Positions 52,456 through 60,963 of a DNA stretch of 64,000 nt are shown here, piece after piece; the first letter of the stretch is position 1; each line of letters starts with the position of its first letter. Where the stretch lies: assembly GCA_031283085.1 (NCBI GenBank), contig JAITCM010000144.1, forward strand, positions 1-64,000, given 5' to 3'. Position numbers and translations under genes: made by a program. The notes beneath the pieces are model-generated. The model did not search any database. It saw only the letters and a program-made list of their open reading frames with translations, and was not told where the DNA came from. This DNA comes from Chitinispirillales bacterium (lineage in GTDB: Bacteria > Fibrobacterota > Chitinivibrionia > Chitinivibrionales > Chitinispirillaceae).

Positions 52456-55400
52456 GGCAAAAGCCTCCCTCCGGGTTTTTCCTTACATAGCTCCCGAAAC
52501 AGTTTTATTTGCCCCATATCTTTAAGCATCTCCGGCGCGCCGACGACTATAAGCAACTTTTTTTCGCGGCTCAACGCGACGCAACGACGGTTTTCATTAT
52601 CCAGGAACCCGATATTTCCGGCATCGTTCGCAACAGTAACGGACAAATAGACTACATCGAACTCTTTGCCTTGAAAAGCGTCGACCGTGCCGATAAACAA
52701 TGTGTGACCGCAATTGGCGTACTTGGGCGCAATGGACGCTACGTCGTCTTCGCCGCGCACCATCGAATCGTTTTCAACAAGCTTGCCCTCCATGTATTCG
52801 CGTTGCGCTTTATAAAACGATATTATCCCTATTGACAACCGTTTGCCGCAAGTGTCTATCGCGTCCTTTACATCGCCGGCAATCCATTCAGCCTCACACG
52901 GCCTGTAGCGGGAATTTTTATTGTTTTTCTTTTCAAATCCGTACTTAACGGGCAACTCCTTAAAAACGGCGCAAACGTTTTTATACTTAGGTATGTTGTG
53001 CTCGAATTCTTTTGTGTCTTTTTTGCCGTTTTCCAGCTTTCCATTATAAAACTCCGCGCTTACAAAGCTGCCCAGAAGCGGCGGAGAGCGGAATTGCTCG
53101 CTAAGCATCACGAAGCGCCTGATGCCGTCGCGCTCTTCCATTCTTTTGGCCACATTAATCAGCTTTTCAAAAAGCGAGCAATCCGCGTCGACATCGGTAT
53201 CGGCGCCATCATCGGTTTGCGGCAATGCCCCGCTCTTTTCCTTTACTTTTTTCATAGCCTCTTCAAACAGCTTTTTGTCTTGAAATTGCGGCAATTGGTG
53301 ATGATCGCCCACTAAGACGACGCGCTTTGACGCACGGGATATTACGACGGCCAAGTCATTCGGGCTTGAACGGGCCGCCTCGTCGACAATCACATTTTCA
53401 AATTCCGCCGCGCCCGCTTCCTCGCCGCTTCCGCGGAAGTCCATATTTCCCCAATTGCCGTCCAACTGATGATGGGTACTGCCGACGTACTTGTTGTATT
53501 TTTTTATAGCGTACAGCGTTTCGCCGTAGTTGTTTTTGTATGTGTGGATATAGTCCGAAATAATCTCCGCCTCAAGGTTGTAGCTCTGCGCGAGCCTGTC
53601 CTCAATCTCGCCGAGCATACCGCGTAGCGTTTCGCGTAAGTTTTGTTTTTCCGACTTGTTGATAACCGGCTTTTTGTCCGCCGTAATCTCCGCGACAAGG
53701 CGTGACCTGTGTTTAAGCGCCGAATCGAATTTTCCATCCTCAACATCCGCCTTATATCCGTCTAACGCCTTTTTTATCTTATCGTCTTTAAGCAACCCAA
53801 ACGTGTCCAAATAATCCTTAACCGTTTGAAAGCATAATTTTCCGTCGTCCTCATACGCTGTTTTGCCGCACCTTAAGCGATTCGCCGCCGACGCCACCTG
53901 AATAATATGTTCTTTAACGTTCGTCTTTGCGGCATACTTATCACGCAAATCCCTAAGCTTTCGCAGCGATTCCGGCATATAGTTTTTCACCAAATCGATT
54001 ATCCCGTCTATATAGCTACGGACATTGTTGAAGCTAAGTTGCATATGGTCGAGCGCGGCTATCCGTTCCTTTATGGTGTACAGTACCCCTTTTTCGGCGT
54101 ATTTGGGGTACTTTGCCGTCAGTTCTTCCGCCTTTTCCCTGATTTGACAGGCAAGCGGCAAACTAAGAATCTTCGCCGCGTTTTTATCCTTGCCGCCGTA
54201 GCGGATGCACGGCAGACCGTTGACCGTAGCGTGTTCCATAAGGTTGTCGAGCGCGTCGTGCTGGTATGCCGTAAGCAATGTACCGTTTAGCGGCTTATCG
54301 CGCCCCTCAATAGCCTTGATAATAGCGCGAATCAGCCCTGATTTTCCGGTTCCAGGCGGCCCGAGTATGACGGCTATATCCGGTGTCTCATAGGCCACGC
54401 GCAACGCCTCCGCCTGATTAGGCGTGGGCGGGTACGCAAAATATTTGCCCATATCCTTTAAAGGTATATTTTTATTCCGCGCCCCCCTGTACCGTATTTC
54501 GTTTTCGGCATTGATCCCCAAAAGTATCTCGGACAATTGGGGCATCGGCGTCTCCCCTTCCATAATCCGTGCGTACTCACGCTCTATGGTATCAAGCATT
54601 CTTGTCTTTTTGCGACCGGAAACGAGTATATAAGCGGTGTTTTCTATCATGTTTCTGCCGATTTCCTGATCCTTTTGAAGGACAATTTTCCCCTTTTCTT
54701 TGGACGCCGCAATATCAACATTGATTGTATTCTTGCCGTTTTTCCTCAAATATTCACGTACTTCAGATACCAATTTTCCTTTATCCTCGCGAGATTGCCC
54801 TTCCAGCCTGTCGCGGAATTCGTTCATTTTTCCCACAACCGCACCGTCGTTCTGCGCAGGCAACAGGTAACAGTCGTCAATACCGGTCTTATCCATTTCG
54901 GAAATGAAATCGGAAAGAACGTTCGTTCCGCCGTCCTTGACGATAAAACCGTCGTCATAGTCGCCTGTTTTGAGGACTCCGGCGTTTACGCAGGCGTCGA
55001 TTATCCGCTCGTAATCGGAAAAGCAGTATTCGCGCCACAGCTCCAAGTACGTGTTATTTCGCCCGTTGATATCCCGCCGTACGCTTTTACGCAAAATTTC
55101 TCTTTTCTTTGTAAAAAGCCACCCCGTTTCAACCGACATAATCTTATACTCGTAGTCACCGCCATTCCTGAGCGGGCGTCTTGTCACGGCGTTTATGTAC
55201 GGATTATCCTCATCATCACCGGTTACGGCGCAATCCAACGTGACACCCCCTCCTTTACGGTCTACTCCGACAAATACAAACGAATCATTTCTCATCGATT
55301 CATCATATCCGGCAAGCCTCTTTCTCGCCATTACGACAATATTGCCTCCGCCGACCGAAAAGACGAACTCGCTTGACAGCCCGTCCAAACCGGATTTGGC

Positions 55401-55748
55401 TCCGGCTAAGAAATCATCGGAGACCGTAACGCCCTTTATCCCTGATTTTTCGCACGGTAAAAAATGGAATTCATGCAACACGCCATTATCGCTGAGCTTG
55501 ACAACCCCGATTGTCCCACCGTTTTCCAAACTCGCCGAAACCGCTTTTTCTTCCGATGTTTTTTTAAATCTGACTAGAACAGGCGCAGCATCCGCCCCAT
55601 CCGGCCTAACACAAATACCGCCGGAATCCGTCTTGATTATTCGGCAAACACGGCTCCGGCTTCCGCCTTGCAAGGCATCCGCGAGTTGACACTCGGCGTA
55701 AAGCAACTTTACCGGCGGGATGTAGCGCTCAATGTCCTTTAATTCCAT
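52452..55748 (-). CDS. SF1 helicase, UPF1/DNA2-like, with large N-terminal region
   Basis: 1098 residues. The helicase motifs start at Walker A GPPGTGKS (463-470), then VIVDEAARSSPNDLA (Walker B, 787-800), VLVGDHHQLPQ (811-821), LSEQFRSPPLLG, GIISFYKAQ and the GTVDAFQGKEFD / ALSREKKLL motifs V and VI, as in AAA_11/AAA_12 (UPF1, DNA2) enzymes. An insertion of about 230 residues separates motif Ia from motif II. The N-terminal 430 residues are unassigned; a strand-rich part near YKIMSVETGWLFTKKR could be an OB-like domain. Starts in TAATG overlap with the kinase stop. Likely an RNA- or DNA-translocating subunit. Confidence 0.88.
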   Translation of the reverse strand: MELKDIERYIPPVKLLYAECQLADALQGGSRSRVCRIIKTDSGGICVRPDGADAAPVLVRFKKTSEEKAVSASLENGGTIGVVKLSDNGVLHEFHFLPCEKSGIKGVTVSDDFLAGAKSGLDGLSSEFVFSVGGGNIVVMARKRLAGYDESMRNDSFVFVGVDRKGGGVTLDCAVTGDDEDNPYINAVTRRPLRNGGDYEYKIMSVETGWLFTKKREILRKSVRRDINGRNNTYLELWREYCFSDYERIIDACVNAGVLKTGDYDDGFIVKDGGTNVLSDFISEMDKTGIDDCYLLPAQNDGAVVGKMNEFRDRLEGQSREDKGKLVSEVREYLRKNGKNTINVDIAASKEKGKIVLQKDQEIGRNMIENTAYILVSGRKKTRMLDTIEREYARIMEGETPMPQLSEILLGINAENEIRYRGARNKNIPLKDMGKYFAYPPTPNQAEALRVAYETPDIAVILGPPGTGKSGLIRAIIKAIEGRDKPLNGTLLTAYQHDALDNLMEHATVNGLPCIRYGGKDKNAAKILSLPLACQIREKAEELTAKYPKYAEKGVLYTIKERIAALDHMQLSFNNVRSYIDGIIDLVKNYMPESLRKLRDLRDKYAAKTNVKEHIIQVASAANRLRCGKTAYEDDGKLCFQTVKDYLDTFGLLKDDKIKKALDGYKADVEDGKFDSALKHRSRLVAEITADKKPVINKSEKQNLRETLRGMLGEIEDRLAQSYNLEAEIISDYIHTYKNNYGETLYAIKKYNKYVGSTHHQLDGNWGNMDFRGSGEEAGAAEFENVIVDEAARSSPNDLAVVISRASKRVVLVGDHHQLPQFQDKKLFEEAMKKVKEKSGALPQTDDGADTDVDADCSLFEKLINVAKRMEERDGIRRFVMLSEQFRSPPLLGSFVSAEFYNGKLENGKKDTKEFEHNIPKYKNVCAVFKELPVKYGFEKKNNKNSRYRPCEAEWIAGDVKDAIDTCGKRLSIGIISFYKAQREYMEGKLVENDSMVRGEDDVASIAPKYANCGHTLFIGTVDAFQGKEFDVVYLSVTVANDAGNIGFLDNENRRCVALSREKKLLIVVGAPEMLKDMGQIKLFRELCKEKPGGRLLP

Positions 55749-57151
55749 TATTCCGCCCTCCGAAACACCACACGCGCCGTAAATTCATCGGGCGCTTTGG
55801 TATTGGTAATCCAAACGGTGTCGCCGGGCATTACCGCCGACTGTTCCTGTTCGAGCTTTCGCGCACCGGCGCCGTCAAAAACATCGTGCTTATAACCGTT
55901 TGGCGTTGACACCTTTACTTCTTTGTCAGCCGCTTCCGCAACCAGCGCCGCGGCCTCATCCAGCGAAGAGAGCACCATTTTATAATCCAGGATATCCGTT
56001 TTTCCATAGAGAACGGCGATGTGTGTCGATACCACGCCGTAGCCGTCGCCGGTCGGCGTCAAAATATCGGTTTTTGCCAGCCAGCCGGAGTGGCGGCGGC
56101 CTTTGTGCAACAATTCCGCCACATCGTAGTAGTGGTGCGCCCCGCACTCTTCGCAGTAGCACACGCGTCCGGCGGCTTCGCACAGAGCCGCATGCCACTC
56201 CGCCGCCGACGGGCGCCCCTCAAACCGCTTGCGAGAATTGCAGCTAAACGCCCGCTCAAATAACCCCAGCATTTTCTTTGTGATGCCGAACCGCCACGGC
56301 AATATCCCGTCGCCCGGCCGATTGGAATCGTCTTCACTGTCGTATATGAAAGCCTTTCCCCCCTCTTCCGCCGGTTCATCCGCGGCAGCCGACGGTTCGG
56401 CGTCCCAACCCGCCTCTTCCGACGAAACCCCGTCAAACGGGTCATTTATGTTTAACAGCCTGTACGCCAATAACGCGAAAGAGTATATGTCGGAAGCGGC
56501 GGTGTTCGGTCGGCCCCCATCTTTAAAACCGGCACATTTGACGACCTCCGGCGCCCCAAAACCCGGCGTATAGAGCGGGCCGGCCAATCGCCCCGTACTG
56601 ATGTTGTCCGCGTCAATAAGCCATATTTTGGCATCGCCGGACGCCATTGATTTAATATCCGGCATTTTGGAGATAAACACATTTTTCTCTGAAATATCGC
56701 CGTACACGGCGCCGGCGCCGTGTATGTAATAGAGCGTCTTCGCTAAGTCCTTTAATAGCAATAGCCTGCGTTTTAATCCCCCGCCGGCGTGGTACTCCTT
56801 CAACGGTTCTTCGGCCTTTTCACACTTCATAAGCGAACCTACCGGTTTGCCGCCGTCCAAAAAACGCATGACGTATCCCTTGTCCGGCTTCGCGAGCTTA
56901 ACTATGGGACGGGCGAGCCCTGCTTTCGGATGAATAAAGATGCCGGATGTTTTGTCAAGCGACTTTTCGTATTCTTCGTATGATTTTTTATCGTCAAGCG
57001 CGATTTTTATTGCTATCTCTCTGTCATGCGACAGATAGACCCTGCCCTGACCGCCTTCGGCTAAAGGCTCTTCCGGCGTGTCGTAGCGGTTGCCGTCCAC
57101 ATCGATAAACGTCCGATGTCCTTGTCGCTTTGCGCTCACTTTTTTACGCAC
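55748..57151 (-). CDS. Ser/Thr-kinase-like protein of a TerY-P triad
   Basis: Kinase features: the glycine-loop AEGGQGRVYL (31-40), Lys49 in AIKIAL, YGDISEKNVFI (150-160) in place of HRD...N, LIDADN (178-183) in place of DFG, and the GAPEVV motif (199-204). The aspartates and Asn needed for catalysis are present despite the altered flanking residues. After residue 325 a CYCEECGAHH cluster may be half a zinc ribbon, followed by a C-terminal beta domain (TDILTPTGDG...). TerY-P kinases are known to carry such extra nucleic-acid-binding ends. It overlaps PP2C by 8 bases and the helicase by 1. Confidence 0.85.
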   Translation of the reverse strand: MRKKVSAKRQGHRTFIDVDGNRYDTPEEPLAEGGQGRVYLSHDREIAIKIALDDKKSYEEYEKSLDKTSGIFIHPKAGLARPIVKLAKPDKGYVMRFLDGGKPVGSLMKCEKAEEPLKEYHAGGGLKRRLLLLKDLAKTLYYIHGAGAVYGDISEKNVFISKMPDIKSMASGDAKIWLIDADNISTGRLAGPLYTPGFGAPEVVKCAGFKDGGRPNTAASDIYSFALLAYRLLNINDPFDGVSSEEAGWDAEPSAAADEPAEEGGKAFIYDSEDDSNRPGDGILPWRFGITKKMLGLFERAFSCNSRKRFEGRPSAAEWHAALCEAAGRVCYCEECGAHHYYDVAELLHKGRRHSGWLAKTDILTPTGDGYGVVSTHIAVLYGKTDILDYKMVLSSLDEAAALVAEAADKEVKVSTPNGYKHDVFDGAGARKLEQEQSAVMPGDTVWITNTKAPDEFTARVVFRRAE

Positions 57152-57839
57152 TCTCTTTTATGACGATGAGCGTTTTATCATCGCCGGATTTCGGCCTCGT
57201 CCAACGGTTGAGCAGCTTCTTTACATACCCGTTACGCCCCCGCTGTTCCACCCGTTTCGCCACTTCATTGATCACAAACTCGGCGAAATCAAACAATCCG
57301 CCCTCTTCTATGTCGTCGCTTACCCCATCCGTCGCCAACATCAGCTTTAGCCCGCCGGACGCCTGTTCGTCGCGGTATCGCCAATCTTGCGGCTTGCAAG
57401 TATCCATGGCATCGGTAGAGTTGGCGAAGTCCTTTCCATTCAGTTCCAACGTTTCCCGTTTACCCCCGCTATCTATCGTGATAACCCCGTCGCCGAGCGC
57501 AGCAGCAAACAAGCGCCCTGTGCCAAAGCGTATCGCAAACAGGCACGTACACGCGCACGCCCGCACATCCAAACCGGAAAGCCTCACACGCCAAATCGCA
57601 TGGACAAGGCGGATAATGTCAGCCCCCCCGGTCGCCGGAACAATCATTCTGCTTGCCGTTAAAACGCTCCGCACCGCGGCCTTTGAGCCGACTTGCGAGT
57701 TTTCCCGGCTGCCGAGCCCGTCGGACACCGCGGCGACATACATGGTTTTTGCGCGCGCCACAACCCAAGCGTCCTGATTCGGGCAACCCGTGAGCAAATG
57801 CGTCTTGCCTGTCTTTGACGCGCCGCCATACGTTAACAT
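57144..57839 (-). CDS. PP2C-type protein phosphatase of a TerY-P triad
   Basis: PP2C metal-binding motifs are present: NQDAW (21-25), SDGLGS (39-44), LGDG (115-118), ATDGVSDD (169-176) and GDDKTLIV (219-226). 231 residues, cytosolic, without attached domains. It would reverse phosphorylation by the adjacent kinase. Translationally coupled to both neighbours (7-base overlap with vWA, 8-base with kinase). Confidence 0.92.
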   Translation of the reverse strand: MLTYGGASKTGKTHLLTGCPNQDAWVVARAKTMYVAAVSDGLGSRENSQVGSKAAVRSVLTASRMIVPATGGADIIRLVHAIWRVRLSGLDVRACACTCLFAIRFGTGRLFAAALGDGVITIDSGGKRETLELNGKDFANSTDAMDTCKPQDWRYRDEQASGGLKLMLATDGVSDDIEEGGLFDFAEFVINEVAKRVEQRGRNGYVKKLLNRWTRPKSGDDKTLIVIKESA

Positions 57840-58495
57840 ACATCAAAATCGCTTTCGCCGGATATATTAGGCACGATATTCGGATTGACGCTCTTCGTAC
57901 GGGTACCGACACTCATGGTAACGTACTTGAAGAACTTCACTATCTCTTTCGCGTCGCCGAGGAAAACCTTTTCTTCTTTAGAAACAAACTCCGAAAGCAT
58001 CCTGTAAGCCGGATCGCCCTCCGTCATGTTCACCCCAAGCGCGAGCCTGTGGCACTTTGACGTCCGCGGAGCATTCAAGAAACTATCAAAGTTCGACCTC
58101 CAATCATCGGTAGGCACACCATCCGAAACCAACACAACGGCAGGCCTATAGGCGTTGGACGGGATCTTTTCCTTATCCTCGACAAGCCCCTCGACAATGG
58201 ATATCGCCGAACCGAGCGGCGTACCGCCACACGCGCTCATATCCGTCCATTTCAACTCGTTTGCGTTTGTCAGCGGATACATCATTTTCGCATCCCCGCC
58301 GAATGTGACGACGGCGGCCTTAATCTCGGCGATTACGCTTTCGTCCTTTGAAAAGGCCTCCAACATCTCTTTTACACTTTCGTTGAGCGTATGGATGGGC
58401 TCTCCCTCCATGGAGCCCGAAACATCCAACATCAGAATTACCGGCAGCGTTTTTGCGCTCTTTTTGATTGAATCCGGCATCTTGAAATCATCCAC
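57833..58495 (-). CDS. TerY-type vWA-domain protein
   Basis: A 220-residue von Willebrand A domain with a complete MIDAS: DVSGS (24-28), Thr92 in GGTPLGS and Asp125 in LVSDGVP. It matches TerY in size and in association with PP2C and kinase genes (TerY-P triad). The start is GTG at 58495, with GGAGGG 5 bases upstream; the internal ATG at 58480 is less likely. It probably binds or regulates the phosphorylated partner of the defence operon. First gene of the eight-gene unit, 33 bases after the GH1 stop. Confidence 0.9.
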   Translation of the reverse strand: MDDFKMPDSIKKSAKTLPVILMLDVSGSMEGEPIHTLNESVKEMLEAFSKDESVIAEIKAAVVTFGGDAKMMYPLTNANELKWTDMSACGGTPLGSAISIVEGLVEDKEKIPSNAYRPAVVLVSDGVPTDDWRSNFDSFLNAPRTSKCHRLALGVNMTEGDPAYRMLSEFVSKEEKVFLGDAKEIVKFFKYVTMSVGTRTKSVNPNIVPNISGESDFDVC

Positions 58496-58528
58496 TTTAT
58501 CCCTCCATATCTTTTTGATTGATTGTTA

Positions 58529-59878
58529 TTATTGATTCTGGCCCCGCCGCGCCGTCTCCGCAAAATACAACCCCGAGTCCTTGACCGTCCGCTTCCCCGT
58601 CTCAAAATCCACATACACCAACCCAAACCTGTGCTTATACCCACAGTGCCACTCAAAGTTGTCCATCAGGCTCCAGTAGAAATAACCTGTATAGGGGATG
58701 CCATCGGTTATCGCCCTGTCAACCTGTTCAAAATGGTCGGCAATGAACTCTGTCCTCTGGGGGTCGCGCACCTTCCCGTCCTTTGACAAACACTCGGTTA
58801 TGCACGTTCCGTTTTCGGTTATGACAAGCGGTTTTTTGTAGCGCTCGTAGAAGAATTTTCCCGCCCAATACAGAACATCGGGGACGATTGGCCAGTCAAA
58901 ACTGTTCATTCTGTATCCAACCGGATTCGGTACCAACTCAGGACGCCCGTCAACACCCGCTTTAACGGCTGCCCCCGTGTATATGTTGACTCCGAAAAAG
59001 TCTAATCCCTGTGAGATTAACGACATATCTTCATCCGTAAATTCCGGTGCGTCCTTGCCGTAAGCATCAAGCCCTTGCTGCGGGTATCTGCCTAGATAGA
59101 CCGGGTCCATCCACCAAGCGCTGTTCCATAACGTCGAGGGGTCCACCTCAAACGTGGCAATTCTCGCCGCGTCAACGTCACGCCGCTCCCCGCTCGCCGG
59201 ACGGCGCAACCAACCCACGGGGGCGAAACCCACCGACGCCGCCTTTTTAGCCATGCCCCTGATAGCGGAAACCGCGCGGCCATGCGCCAAAAGCAGATTG
59301 TGGCCGGCTGCGAGCGCTTCCCCGGTCGTCAATCTCAAACCCGGCGCGTGAACGCCGGTCACCATACCGTGGTTTATGACCACCTGCGGCTCGTTAATAG
59401 TCATCCAATGGTTTACACGATCGGAAAATTTGTCCATCACGACAGACGCGAATTCCCCAAACCATTTCGGCGACTCAGGGCTCATCCATCCCCCGCGACG
59501 CTGCAACGCCTGCGGCAGGTTCCAGTGATACAGGGTAATCCACGGCTCAATCCCCGCGCCCAACAGCGCGTCAATCAACCTGTCGTAAAAATCAACCCCC
59601 CTGGAATTAACGGAACCGGTTCCCTCAGGGATAACACGCGGCCAGGCAATCTCCATCCTGTAAGCGTTGACCCCAAGAGCCTTCATTATTTCAACGTCTT
59701 CCAAATATCTATGATAATGATCGCAAGCATTTTCGCCGCTATGCCCCTGCCACACAGCGCCGGGCCGCCGGCAAAACACGTCCCAAATCCCCTCCCCCTT
59801 GCCGTCCTCAAACGCCGCCCCCTCAATCTGATAGGCGGCGGTGGCGGCGCCCCAAACGAAATCTTTCGGAAACGCCAT
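58529..59878 (-). CDS. GH1 beta-glucosidase
   Basis: Retaining glycosidase of family 1, 449 residues. Signatures: FPKDFVWGAATAAYQIEGA at the N-terminus, the acid/base Glu in HWMTINEP and the nucleophile Glu in PLVITENGTC; ends near KRTVKDSGLYFAE. The Met at 59878 is preferred (GGGG upstream; the longer frame overlaps the preceding gene). No signal peptide, so cytosolic hydrolysis of imported cellobiose or similar. It is flanked by defence genes on both sides; its base composition is like the rest of the chromosome, unlike theirs. Confidence 0.94.
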   Translation of the reverse strand: MAFPKDFVWGAATAAYQIEGAAFEDGKGEGIWDVFCRRPGAVWQGHSGENACDHYHRYLEDVEIMKALGVNAYRMEIAWPRVIPEGTGSVNSRGVDFYDRLIDALLGAGIEPWITLYHWNLPQALQRRGGWMSPESPKWFGEFASVVMDKFSDRVNHWMTINEPQVVINHGMVTGVHAPGLRLTTGEALAAGHNLLLAHGRAVSAIRGMAKKAASVGFAPVGWLRRPASGERRDVDAARIATFEVDPSTLWNSAWWMDPVYLGRYPQQGLDAYGKDAPEFTDEDMSLISQGLDFFGVNIYTGAAVKAGVDGRPELVPNPVGYRMNSFDWPIVPDVLYWAGKFFYERYKKPLVITENGTCITECLSKDGKVRDPQRTEFIADHFEQVDRAITDGIPYTGYFYWSLMDNFEWHCGYKHRFGLVYVDFETGKRTVKDSGLYFAETARRGQNQ

Positions 59879-59880
59879 TG

Positions 59881-60963
59881 TCACCCCTTCCCCTTTCTCC
59901 TGTTGCAATCCTTGCACAGCATCTGTAAATTATCCGGCTGCGTCTTGCCGCCCTCCGACCACGGGGTAACGTGGTCGCCCTCCATATCGTCAATCTTAAA
60001 CGTTTCTTCGCAAATCGAGCACTTGCCGTTTTGCTTTTCAAAAGCCTTGCGCTTTTGGCTCTCCGTAAACGCCCTGATATTCAAGTGTTTTTCATCGCCG
60101 GTAATCAGGTATTGATAGATACCGGATTTTTTGGTAACGTCATCATCCTCCATAAGCTCTTTCACACGGCTTTCCAAGTCGGAAGCCGACGGCAACTTCT
60201 TTTTGCCGTGCTCATTGTACAGTTCGCCCCACGGGAGCCCTTTCATCTCCCTCCGATACGCGGGGAAAACAGCCTTTACCCATTCTATGACCGCGCAAAA
60301 ATAAAGCCATAACTCATTGGCGCTTTCTTCATGCTGATGCTTAGACATATACTCGTTAATATGCCCCTTGCCGAACCAATTTATAGCGGTTTCCAAAAAA
60401 TCCTGCCTTATCGGGGAACCGTTTACGTAATCTTTGGCGAGATTGTAGGCGGCGCAGTTCGTTTTGCTAAAATGGCGCTTCGCGTCGGTGAGCCATGGAC
60501 CGGTATAGATAGCGTTCCTTAACTCCTGTTCGGTTAATCTTTCTCCGGCGGTATTAATGATTCTGAACCACGCTAATTTCTCGCTGTCCGTGCCTTCGCA
60601 GAAATAGACCATGCATTTGTAATTAAGGATTTGTTCCCGTTCATCGTTCGTGAGATTATACCACGCGCGGTCACCTATGGCGTATTCGCCATTAACGTAC
60701 TGACAAATCGAAACTGTCCGTTGCTGGCCGTCAAGAATTTCGAACATATCTCCGCTCTTCATCCAATACATGACGTTAAGCGGAAAATTTTGTCGTATCG
60801 TCTCAATAACGGCGTTACGTTGCCTGTCCTTATAGACAAACTCGCGTTGATACTTCGGGCGGATATTTAACTTCTTTTCATAGCCCAATACGCCCTCTTC
60901 CTGGTTGTCTGTGTAACCGTTTACGATGTCGCGAATCGCAATTTCGTGTAACGTGATGTTCAT
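59881..60963 (-). CDS. DUF262 (ParB-like) - HNH endonuclease fusion
   Basis: DUF262 motifs: RPKYQREF (35-42) and DGQQRT (78-83), the ParB/GmrS-like nucleotide-hydrolysing core. The C-terminal 50 residues form an HNH domain: CSIC (315-318), GDHVTPW (329-335), DNLQML (344-349), CKDCNRR (350-356). Such fusions (GmrSD-type) act on modified or unmethylated DNA. The start overlaps the methyltransferase stop (ATGA). It precedes GH1 by 2 bases. Confidence 0.9.
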   Translation of the reverse strand: MNITLHEIAIRDIVNGYTDNQEEGVLGYEKKLNIRPKYQREFVYKDRQRNAVIETIRQNFPLNVMYWMKSGDMFEILDGQQRTVSICQYVNGEYAIGDRAWYNLTNDEREQILNYKCMVYFCEGTDSEKLAWFRIINTAGERLTEQELRNAIYTGPWLTDAKRHFSKTNCAAYNLAKDYVNGSPIRQDFLETAINWFGKGHINEYMSKHQHEESANELWLYFCAVIEWVKAVFPAYRREMKGLPWGELYNEHGKKKLPSASDLESRVKELMEDDDVTKKSGIYQYLITGDEKHLNIRAFTESQKRKAFEKQNGKCSICEETFKIDDMEGDHVTPWSEGGKTQPDNLQMLCKDCNRRKGKG

